64,000 nucleotides of DNA, taken from assembly GCA_036520615.1 (NCBI GenBank), contig DATDJI010000022.1, positions 1-64,000 of the forward strand, written 5' to 3'. This DNA comes from CAMCXE01 sp036520615. Its GTDB lineage: Bacteria; Pseudomonadota; Gammaproteobacteria; Pseudomonadales; Cellvibrionaceae. Positions within the stretch are counted from its first letter, which is position 1; the number at the start of each line of letters is the position of its first letter. The notes below the pieces were generated by a model. That model saw nothing but the letters and a program-made list of their open reading frames with translations, was not told where the DNA came from and searched no databases. Shown in pieces: positions 19,909-27,697 of this stretch. The translations under genes were made by a program, and so were the position numbers.

Positions 19909-20889
19909 ATGAACGCTATCATCGGTATTGACGTAAGCAAAGCTAAAATAGATGTCGCTTGGTTGCGAGATGTAACCACGACCAAAGTTAAAACCAAAGT
20001 TTTTGAAAATTCATTTAAAGGATTTTCAGCATTACGGGATTGGTTGAGAACCAATACTAAACAGGTTTTGACAGGATGTCACTGCGTGATGGAAGCGACA
20101 GGAATTTATCACGAGCCTTTAGCTTTATGGCTGTTTGATGAGGGGGCACAGGTGTCGGTTTGCAATCCTGCTCACGTCAAAGGCTTTGCGAAAGGCCTAG
20201 GTGCGCAACATAAAACCGATAAAATTGACAGCATCACATTGGCTCGATATGGCGCACTGGTAAAGCCTGATTTATGGCAGCCAGAAATCAAATGTATACG
20301 AGAATTAAAGGCTCTTTTAAGCCGTTTAGAAACTTTAGAAACTGATTTGATGCGTGAGAGAAATCGCATGGAAAAAGCGGAATTTTCTCCAGCATCGGCT
20401 CGTGTTATTGAATCACTAACCACGATGATTCAGCATTTGGAACATGAACGCGATCGTTTGAATGAAGAAATTGATGATCATATTGATCGTCATCCTGATT
20501 TAAAAAAAGACCAGGAATTGTTGCTTAGCATTCCTGGTATCGGTCGCGTAACATCACGATTAATGTTATCAGTGATTCGTGGCAAACAATTTAATAACGC
20601 TGGAGAATGCGCTGCATTTTTAGGCGTGATACCCAAAATACAGGAATCGGGTATTTTCCGTGGGCGCTCAACGCTGAGTAAAAAAGGCAATCCAATGATT
20701 AGAGCTAAGCTTTATATGGCCGCCATAGTGGCATGCCAACACAACCCTACGATTAAAGCGATGGCGTTGAGACTGATAAATAATGGTAAAAATAAGATGC
20801 AGGCTTTGGGCGCTGCTATGCGCAAGCTGGTGCATATTTGCTTTGGCGTCTTGAAGAATCAGAAAAAATACATACCGCAAGTGGCTTAA
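19909..20889 (+). CDS. IS110-family DEDD/serine recombinase (transposase)
   Basis: RNA-guided recombinase of the element. The 326-residue protein has an N-terminal RuvC-like DEDD domain with IIGIDVSKAKID (first Asp), CVMEATGIYHEP (Glu) and QHKTDKIDS (two Asp), a coiled-coil middle (about 130-195), and the C-terminal Transposase_20 domain with LLSIPGIGRVTSRLM and the Ser-containing block GRSTLSKKGNP that holds the catalytic serine in this family. All catalytic positions are present, so the enzyme looks active. Length and layout are those of the IS621 group, whose bridge RNA is at the left end. An AGGG lies upstream of ATG 19909. Confidence 0.95.
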   Translation: MNAIIGIDVSKAKIDVAWLRDVTTTKVKTKVFENSFKGFSALRDWLRTNTKQVLTGCHCVMEATGIYHEPLALWLFDEGAQVSVCNPAHVKGFAKGLGAQHKTDKIDSITLARYGALVKPDLWQPEIKCIRELKALLSRLETLETDLMRERNRMEKAEFSPASARVIESLTTMIQHLEHERDRLNEEIDDHIDRHPDLKKDQELLLSIPGIGRVTSRLMLSVIRGKQFNNAGECAAFLGVIPKIQESGIFRGRSTLSKKGNPMIRAKLYMAAIVACQHNPTIKAMALRLINNGKNKMQALGAAMRKLVHICFGVLKNQKKYIPQVA

Positions 20890-20937
20890 TTGGCGACTTG
20901 CGGTGGTATGGGAGAGATGGTATCTACTTGTTCTCTG

Positions 20938-21712
20938 TTATTGCGAATAATTGCTTTCTGGTGCGTTATGCGCATTCGATATCTCGTCAAGTACTTCAAA
21001 CACTTTCGGTAAATGGCTGAGATATGTAGCTTTGTAGCTCGAAGTGATAACAACTCGATCACGATTTTCTTTGCTGAATTTTTTGATAAAACCACTGTGC
21101 AGCAACCAATATTTGCTAACGAATGAAGAATCAAGCCCTCGGGTGATCCCTTCTTTTGTTGCGAAATATCCCGCCTCATCGCCTCCTGACAAGAATGAGT
21201 TGCTCAGGTTCATCAGGCAATAGTCTAGAAAATAAAGAACATTGTTGCCCTTAATGGCGGGGTTGAAGCAGACATCGAATATATATTTATTCATTATTTT
21301 TGCGATGCCACCTCCATCGCTTATTCCAGACGCATCGTAGAAACCACAGCCTACACCGGATCCTGCTGGAGGGTAGGGGTTACTTAATTGATAAATGACG
21401 AATACAATTACCTTAGATCTTGCAGCGGCAGCGAGGTCCGAAATTGATGGCGATTGCTGAGGAAAATTTTGTTTAATGTGATTGCTTAATTCCTCGGAGC
21501 CTAAATATTCGCTATCTGGTGTGTTGGTAGCAGCTTCAAAAAAATTACGCTTAGGCTCAATGTAAGTTTTTTCAAAGTGTTTGAATACCTCCTGAGACAA
21601 GCGCCGCATTCCTTGCGTTGCAAGATCATTAACTGGGCCATCGGTCTTAGCATTTGGATCCTCATTTAATATTAGTGCCCCCAGGTTATTTGAAATTGCA
21701 TTACGGTGCTGG
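20938..21712 (-). pseudogene. 3' part of an unrecognised gene, 5' end lost
   Basis: An open frame of about 255 codons without its own start: it enters from the MNT nucleotidyltransferase remnant near 21700, and the first residues of the longer reading (before about NAISNNLGALILNED) are that gene read out of frame. The remaining sequence looks like real protein, with YPPAGSGVGCGFYDASG, IAKIMNKYIFDVCFNP and an amphipathic C-terminal helix region. I do not recognise the family. It reads as the C-terminal portion of a larger protein left after a deletion. The IS110 element sits just beyond its stop. Codon use is more AT-rich than the neighbouring comM gene, which suggests acquired DNA. Confidence 0.6.
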
Positions 21713-21925
21713 CTGCGCGCAAATCTAATAAATCCACTGGGTAGCCGGTTAAATCGGCGAGGTCTTGGGCGAGGTGCCATAGTTGCTCTGGCTTTGCGTA
21801 ACCCGCTACTAAAACAGCTAAATCTAAATCGCTATCAGGTGTTGAGTTACCTTGAATACGACTGCCGAATGCATAAATGGCCAATAGGTTGGTTGCAGAG
21901 TGTGAATGATGAGATCGCGGTTCAT
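21688..21925 (-). pseudogene. MNT-domain nucleotidyltransferase (MntA-like antitoxin), frameshifted and truncated
   Basis: Remnant of an MntA-type protein, the antitoxin of HEPN/MNT (type VII) toxin-antitoxin pairs, which AMPylates its HEPN toxin. ATG 21925 starts MNRDLIIHTL. The frame then shifts by one base near 21893-21900 to continue LAIYAFGSRIQG, followed by SDLDLAVLV (the GSX10DxD nucleotidyltransferase motif) and VDLLDLRAASTVMQFQI, typical of the family. The C-terminus is cut off at the junction with the downstream fragment. No HEPN (HepT) partner is seen. The frameshift and loss of the tail argue for a dead gene. Confidence 0.75.
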
Positions 21926-22036
21926 GGGGTTACACTTTTGTACGAGGCTGGTGGCGACATTATTCTCCATGGTAATTGTTTTGAATTTTAACCAACAGCT
22001 CAGCTGCTCAAGGCTGTTGTTGCACTCCATGGCTAA

Positions 22037-23539
22037 TCACCGCCCCGAAGCCCGATCTAAACCTCGATAGGCCACTGCTTCACTTAGGTGGGCGCTGCTG
22101 ATCTTTGGGCTGTTTTGTAAGTCCGCCAGCGTACGCGCTAAACGTAAAATGCGGTCGTAGGCGCGGGCGGAAAGATGCAGCCGCTGCATTACCTGTTCTA
22201 ACAACTGTTGTTCAGCCGGTGCAAGCGCGCATTCGGTACGCAATTGTTTGCCCTGTAAGGCCGCGTTTAACACACCTTGCCGCGCTAACTGAACTGCCTG
22301 GCAGGCGATGACGCGGGCGCGAACCTGTGCGGAGGATTCGCCCGGTGCTTGGTGTTGCAGTTCACTAATCGGAATTGCCTGCACCTGCAGGTGAATATCG
22401 ATACGATCGAGCAGCGGGCCGGAAATTTTATCGCGGTAGCGCGCCACCTGCTGCGGCGTGCAGCGGCAGCGGCCGGAGTTATCGCCGAAATAGCCGCAAG
22501 GGCAGGGGTTCATCGCGGCCACCAGCTGAAACTGCGCTGGGTATTCCACTTGCGCGTTGGCGCGCGAAATACAAATACAGCCGGTTTCCAAGGGTTCGCG
22601 CAGTACTTCAAGCACCGTGCGGGGAAACTCGGGCAATTCGTCCAAAAACAGAATTCCCTTATGGGCAAGAGAAATCTCCCCGGGTTTGGGGTTGGCACCA
22701 CCGCCCACCAGGGCCACGGCAGACGAAGTGTGGTGCGGTGATCGAAACGGGCGGCGGAAGTAATCGGCGAGGTTTTTTGCCTGCGCCAGTGAATTCACGG
22801 CGGCGACTTCTAAAGCTTCGTCCTCTCTCAATGGAGGTAGTATCGTTGGCAATCTGCTTGCCAGCATGGATTTGCCGGTACCGGGAGGGCCGTAAAACAA
22901 AAGATTGTGGCCGCCTGCCGCTGCAACTTCTAGCGCACGGCGAGCGCCTTTTTGACCTTTTACATCACTTAAATCTTTGTCGTATTCCTGTCTCCAGGGT
23001 GGACAGGGCTCTGGTACAGATAAGGTTTCGCGCCCAGCTAAATGGGCGCATACGCGTAACAAGTTGGCAGCTAGGAATTTACCCTCTTGACCAGTGAGCG
23101 CGACCTCCGGGCCGTTATCTTCAGCCAGTACCAGTAGGCGATGAGCTTTATTGGCGGCAATGGCCGCCGCAATGGCGCCGCGGACGGGGCGTAATTCGCC
23201 GGAGAGGGCAAGCTCGCCTAAAAACTCGTAATCAGCTAAAACAGTGCTGGGTATTTGCTCAGATGCAGCCAGGATACCCAAAGCGATGGCCAGATCATAA
23301 CGGCCGCCTTCTTTGGGAAGATCCGCCGGAGCGAGATTGACGGTAATGCGCTGGTGGGGAAACTCAAAATGGCTATTGATCAGAGCGCTGCGTACGCGAT
23401 CCTTACTTTCTTTCACCGCAGCTTCAGGGAGGCCTACAATAGTAAAACCCGGCAGCCCGGTGGAGAGATGGGCTTCTACGGTTACTAAAGGTGCATTAAC
23501 GCCCAGTTGGGCCCGGGTATAAACAATTGCAAGCGACAT
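22037..23539 (-). CDS. comM: YifB/ComM-family Mg-chelatase-like AAA+ ATPase
   Basis: AAA+ hexameric helicase; ComM in Vibrio and Acinetobacter promotes branch migration of incoming DNA during natural transformation. The 500-residue protein has an N-terminal Lon-protease-like ChlI domain (about 1-170, LPGFTIVGLPEAAVKESKDR), a Walker A GPPGTGKSML, Walker B ILFLDELPEF, and a Zn/C-terminal Mg-chelatase region with NPCPCGYFGD. I prefer ATG 23539 (MSLAIVYTRAQ) because AAGG lies six bases upstream; the ATG two codons earlier abuts that site. Other competence genes are not adjacent. Confidence 0.92.
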   Translation of the reverse strand: MSLAIVYTRAQLGVNAPLVTVEAHLSTGLPGFTIVGLPEAAVKESKDRVRSALINSHFEFPHQRITVNLAPADLPKEGGRYDLAIALGILAASEQIPSTVLADYEFLGELALSGELRPVRGAIAAAIAANKAHRLLVLAEDNGPEVALTGQEGKFLAANLLRVCAHLAGRETLSVPEPCPPWRQEYDKDLSDVKGQKGARRALEVAAAGGHNLLFYGPPGTGKSMLASRLPTILPPLREDEALEVAAVNSLAQAKNLADYFRRPFRSPHHTSSAVALVGGGANPKPGEISLAHKGILFLDELPEFPRTVLEVLREPLETGCICISRANAQVEYPAQFQLVAAMNPCPCGYFGDNSGRCRCTPQQVARYRDKISGPLLDRIDIHLQVQAIPISELQHQAPGESSAQVRARVIACQAVQLARQGVLNAALQGKQLRTECALAPAEQQLLEQVMQRLHLSARAYDRILRLARTLADLQNSPKISSAHLSEAVAYRGLDRASGR

Positions 23540-23767
23540 AGCCATCCTTAGTAAAGGCTGTTGAGCGGTAAATAATGGGCGATTGTAAGAGCGAAGTTAG
23601 GCTGGGACAATCCTTCTGCCTTGCACAAGGCCGACAAAGCGATTGACAGTTCTGGACTCTTCACCAAAAACACCACAAAATGCGCGCGCTCAAAAATAGC
23701 GCGATACGTACGCAAGGGCCCCGCGAGGGCTTACTTTTTATTTGCAACTAAATTCAGGCGGATTGCA

Positions 23768-25432
23768 GTGACTATACGAATAACTTCTCTAGTGGTGGCC
23801 ATGGCCGCGTTGGTAAGTTACCCGGCCCAAGCGGCCGAAGAAAAACCCGAGTCCACGCTTACAGCGCTTAAAACAGCGGCCGCCAAGGCCCTCGGCGTGA
23901 AGTTGACCAACGACGACCTCCCTGAAGAGCCACCGAAAGAACCCGGCGAGCCGCCGACTTTTTACGACACCGTCGTAGTCCAGGAGGCTAAAAAACTTTC
24001 ATTACAAAACTTCGAGCGCCCGGTTAAAGATGCGTCTAAAGCGCTCACGCAGGTGGATTACTCGCAATACCGAGCCATTCGGTTTAATACAGAAAAATCT
24101 CTGTGGCGCGATCAATCGCCGTTTGAGGTGCAGTTTTTTCACCCCGGATTTTTGTATCAAGACCCTCTGACGATAAAAACCGTAGAAAACGACTTGGCGG
24201 CCACGGTTAATTTTGATCGCAGTTTGTTCCGCTACGATGGCCCAGCCGCCCCCTTGGCTGAAACCCCATTACCCTCCGATAATTTTGCCGGTTTCCGTGT
24301 GCATTACTCGCTTAATTCGAGCAAATATAAAGACGAATTTATGGTGTTTCAGGGCGCATCTTATTTTCGTTTGGTCGGACCTGGGCAAGCTTATGGTTTG
24401 TCAGCCCGCGGTCTGGCCATTGATACGGCTGAACCGACCGGTGAGGAGTTCCCCTATTTCAAAGAGTTTTGGCTGAAAAAGCCCGGCCCGAATGAGAACA
24501 CTCTGACCATTTATGCCCTGCTCGATAGCCCATCCTTAGCGGGCGCTTATAAGTTTGAAGTTAAACCGGGCCGCCGCGTGGAAGTCGAGGTAGAAGGCAC
24601 TTTATTTGCGCGCAAAGATGTTAAAAAACTAGGTATCGCACCGCTGACCAGTATGTTTGTGTTTGGTGAAAACTCTGTTGTACACCACGACGACTATCGC
24701 AAAGAAGTGCACGATTCTGACGGCTTACAGATTCTTTCCGGTAGCGGTGAGTGGATTTGGCGCCCTCTGCAAAACCCGGTTAATTTGCATGTCTCCGCGA
24801 TGCAGGATAAAAGCCCCAAAGGTTTTGGCCTAATGCAGCGAGATCGCGAATTCGACCATTATTTAGATGTTGAAGCCCATTACCACCAGCGCCCCAGCTT
24901 CTGGGTCGAGCCGATCGGCAAATGGGGCAAAGGTGCAGTGGAGCTAGTGGAAATCCCGACGGATTCTGAAACCAATGACAACGTAGTTGCCTACTGGATT
25001 TCCGCTAAACCGCTGCTGGCAAAACAGAAAAAGCACTTTCGCTATCGCCTAAAAGTGCTTAACGAAACTCCACCTAATGCCACATTGGGGCGTGTGCTCT
25101 ATACAACGACCGGTTGGGCAGCTCTGCCAGGCCAAGCCAATCCGCCGCCTAAAGCCAAACGTTTGTTTGTTGTAGATTTTTACAGCGGCGATCTTGAAGG
25201 TGTGAGCGGCGATATGCCTGTAGTTCCGAATCTTACTACCAGTAGCGGTAAGGTTAGCGATCTGATGTTGCAGAAAATCCCTGGCCTTGAGCGCTGGCGC
25301 GCCTACTTCAAATTGGAGCCTGAGGCCAACAAACCCGTGGATATGCGGTTGAATTTAACCCTCAACGGCAAACCGATTACCGAGACTTGGACCTACGTCT
25401 GGTACCCAGAAAGCCTGCCCAAAAGCAAATAA
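23768..25432 (+). CDS. opgG: Periplasmic glucan biosynthesis protein G
   Basis: Periplasmic protein needed for osmoregulated periplasmic glucan (MDO) synthesis, thought to branch or modify the glucan backbone made by OpgH. GTG 23768 gives 554 residues and a signal peptide TIRITSLVVAMAALVSYPA ending at AQA. The MdoG domain follows, with FNTEKSLWRDQSPFEVQFFH, the FPYFKEFWL segment and FRLVGPGQAYGLSARGLA. An AGGCGG lies upstream of the GTG. A tract of about 60 residues rich in Pro, Glu and Lys precedes the domain. opgH follows after 18 bases. Confidence 0.95.
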   Translation: MTIRITSLVVAMAALVSYPAQAAEEKPESTLTALKTAAAKALGVKLTNDDLPEEPPKEPGEPPTFYDTVVVQEAKKLSLQNFERPVKDASKALTQVDYSQYRAIRFNTEKSLWRDQSPFEVQFFHPGFLYQDPLTIKTVENDLAATVNFDRSLFRYDGPAAPLAETPLPSDNFAGFRVHYSLNSSKYKDEFMVFQGASYFRLVGPGQAYGLSARGLAIDTAEPTGEEFPYFKEFWLKKPGPNENTLTIYALLDSPSLAGAYKFEVKPGRRVEVEVEGTLFARKDVKKLGIAPLTSMFVFGENSVVHHDDYRKEVHDSDGLQILSGSGEWIWRPLQNPVNLHVSAMQDKSPKGFGLMQRDREFDHYLDVEAHYHQRPSFWVEPIGKWGKGAVELVEIPTDSETNDNVVAYWISAKPLLAKQKKHFRYRLKVLNETPPNATLGRVLYTTTGWAALPGQANPPPKAKRLFVVDFYSGDLEGVSGDMPVVPNLTTSSGKVSDLMLQKIPGLERWRAYFKLEPEANKPVDMRLNLTLNGKPITETWTYVWYPESLPKSK

Positions 25433-25450
25433 CTCTGAAGCAAATACCCT

Positions 25451-27385
25451 ATGACCGAAGCGGTGTATTCTTTGCGCTTATCCGGGGCGTCACGCAAGTG
25501 GCGCCTTTTTGTATATCTAGTTTTGTCGTGCATGTTGACTGGCTACGGCGTCTACCTGATGTTTGACGTGTTGCGAGCCAACGACCTGACGATTCTCGAA
25601 GGCTTATTACTGATCCTGTTCTCCCTTAACTTTGCCTGGATCAGCTTTGCTTTTTGGAATGCGATCTTGGGTTTTACATTAAATTTATTAAAGCGCGACC
25701 CAATTACGCTTAAAAAGCAGGCTTTACTTCCGCCGGATACCGCGCCCATAACTACCCGCACCGCCGTGGTAATGCCGGTCTATAACGAAGATACCAAAAG
25801 GATAACTGCAGGTTTCGAAGCCACATTGCGGGATTTGGTCAGCACCGGTGAAGCTGACTCGTTTGATTTTTATATGCTCAGCGATACCACAAAAGCGCCG
25901 ATAGCTCAGGCCGAGCTTGAAGCTTGGCAGGCGCTGCTTACGCGCTTAGGGCCGCAATTAGCCGCGCGCTGTTTTTACCGGCGCCGGGAGAAAAACGTCC
26001 GCCGCAAAGTGGGCAATCTGGATGACTTTCTCACCCGCTGGGGCAGTCACTACGAGCACATGATCGTGCTTGATGCCGATAGTGTTATGACCGGTGCCTG
26101 CCTTTTAACACTCGTGCGCACCATGCAAGCCAACCCCGAAGCGGGGCTTGTGCAAACCGTGCCTATCCCCGTACGCCAAGACACGTTTTTTGGCCGTTTT
26201 GTGCAGTTTGCCGCTGTGCTGTACAGCCCGATGCTCGCCACAGGCCTCGCCTTTTGGCAGACCAACACCGCCAATTACTGGGGGCACAACGCAATTATCC
26301 GTGTTAAAGCCTTTATGGAAACCTGCGGCTTACCTACGTTACCAGGCAAGGCACCGTTTGGGGGCGATATTCTTAGCCATGACTTTGTAGAAGCGGCATT
26401 TTTGCGACGCGGCGGCTGGAGTACCTATTTATTACCGCAGCTAGAAGGCTCCTACGAAGAGGTACCTTCTAACCTTCTTGAGTACGCTAAGCGAGATCGC
26501 CGTTGGGTGGAGGGCAATATCCAACATTTAGCTCTGCTCGATACAAAAGGCTTAAAAATCGTCAGCCGTATGCATTTTGCTATGGGCGCTTTTGCTTACC
26601 TGTCGTCGCCTTTATGGTTGATTATGTTGGGCCTTGGCAGCATCGATGCGGTTACTCGGGCTGTCACGCAAAATGTGTTTTTTGGTGTCGGCTACCAGTT
26701 GTTCCCCAACTGGCCCATCGCTAAGCCGCAAACCGTACATTTAATGCTGATTATTACTGCCGTACTACTTTTGCTGCCTAAATTGTTAGCCATCATTATT
26801 ACGCTGCGGGATCGCCGGCAACAATTCGGAGGGGCAATTAAGTTAGTACTCGGCGCCGTGTTGGAAACCCTATTCGCCATATTGGTAGCACCTATTACGA
26901 TGACCTTTCACGCCTATTTCGTGTTGACAGTATTTTTAGGTCAGAAGGTCACCTGGGATGCTCAGGCGCGTGAAGGCTTGCTGGTGCCTTGGGGAGAAGC
27001 GTTTAAACGCACGATATTCAGTTCGTTTTCAGCGCTGATTTGGGGGGCTGTGACGTTTTATTTCAGCCCGCTGTTTTTTTACTGGTTACTGCCGATTCTA
27101 ATCGGCCTGGTGTTAGCTGCTCCTGCCGTGCGCTACTCCAGTAGCCTTGAGGCCGGTAAGCGTTTGCGGCGCTGGGGGCTTTTTCTAGTGCCCTCTGAAG
27201 TTAACGAAGTGCCAGCTTTGCGCTTGCTCGAACAGGTAGAAGAGCAAATCCTCGCTGATACGCAATCCCACGCTGGTGCAGCGGTTCCTGCTCTGCCAGC
27301 TGAAATTCACCAAGAAATGCCAGTGCAGACGATTGAGCGTTATCTGCGTAAGCAAAAAGTTGCGCAAGCGACGTTGCAGCACTGA
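25451..27385 (+). CDS. opgH: Membrane glucosyltransferase OpgH
   Basis: Inner-membrane family GT2 glucosyltransferase that polymerises the beta-1,2-glucan backbone from UDP-glucose and exports it. The 644-residue protein has two N-terminal membrane segments (about 18-75), the GT2 catalytic domain with VVMPVYNED, VLDADSVM, FGGDILSHDF and AKRDRRWVEGNIQHL (the R-RRW motif), then a cluster of C-terminal membrane segments to about 560. It is clearly shorter than the 847-residue Escherichia coli enzyme, mainly because it lacks the long soluble N-terminal part. Operon with opgG. Confidence 0.95.
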   Translation: MTEAVYSLRLSGASRKWRLFVYLVLSCMLTGYGVYLMFDVLRANDLTILEGLLLILFSLNFAWISFAFWNAILGFTLNLLKRDPITLKKQALLPPDTAPITTRTAVVMPVYNEDTKRITAGFEATLRDLVSTGEADSFDFYMLSDTTKAPIAQAELEAWQALLTRLGPQLAARCFYRRREKNVRRKVGNLDDFLTRWGSHYEHMIVLDADSVMTGACLLTLVRTMQANPEAGLVQTVPIPVRQDTFFGRFVQFAAVLYSPMLATGLAFWQTNTANYWGHNAIIRVKAFMETCGLPTLPGKAPFGGDILSHDFVEAAFLRRGGWSTYLLPQLEGSYEEVPSNLLEYAKRDRRWVEGNIQHLALLDTKGLKIVSRMHFAMGAFAYLSSPLWLIMLGLGSIDAVTRAVTQNVFFGVGYQLFPNWPIAKPQTVHLMLIITAVLLLLPKLLAIIITLRDRRQQFGGAIKLVLGAVLETLFAILVAPITMTFHAYFVLTVFLGQKVTWDAQAREGLLVPWGEAFKRTIFSSFSALIWGAVTFYFSPLFFYWLLPILIGLVLAAPAVRYSSSLEAGKRLRRWGLFLVPSEVNEVPALRLLEQVEEQILADTQSHAGAAVPALPAEIHQEMPVQTIERYLRKQKVAQATLQH

Positions 27386-27697
27386 TAAATAAGCGATTTG
27401 GCGGCCAGATTGTCGTGCCAGGTGAATAACAATAATTAGCGATTGCGAATAGCGAAAGTGATTATTGTAAGATCATATGCCTTTAATGTTGGCATTTGTC
27501 GTTAACTGCTGAGAACTGGCTTAACTTGGCATCGCATTGTGCTTCCTATCGCACTAATTAAGTTCTTAAGAAGAATGCCCCGCAAACTGTGGGGTAGATC
27601 GCATGTTTTATTATCGTATTTTATCTACACTGGCTGCCTTCTCAGAGCAATTGGCTGAGGCCTCAGATAACTTCACCTAATAAAATCGAGGTTTGCG
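27386..27697. other. Intergenic region after opgH
   Basis: About 310 bp, AT-rich. A weak hairpin CCCC/GGGG near 27578-27594 lacks a T-run. The promoter of the next gene is expected here but is not recognisable. Confidence 0.4.

Larger units (their letters stand above)
19726..20925 (+). mobile_element. IS110-family (IS621-like) insertion sequence, complete
   Basis: Boundaries are inferred from guide matches, not from terminal repeats, which this family lacks. A CT dinucleotide core lies at each end (19726-19727 and 20924-20925), so the element proper is about 1198 bp. It has a 181-nt non-coding left end, the recombinase gene 19909-20889 and a 36-nt right end. The rejoined empty site would read TTACGGC-CT-ACTTG, which shares GGCCTAC with the target I remember for IS621. 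No target duplication is expected for this family. It sits 8 bases beyond the stop of a truncated gene on the other strand. Confidence 0.8.

Noticed and set aside
22349..23097. Long plus-strand frames opposite comM
   Set aside because: They are Arg- and Gly-rich shadows produced by the GC-rich third positions of comM on the other strand.
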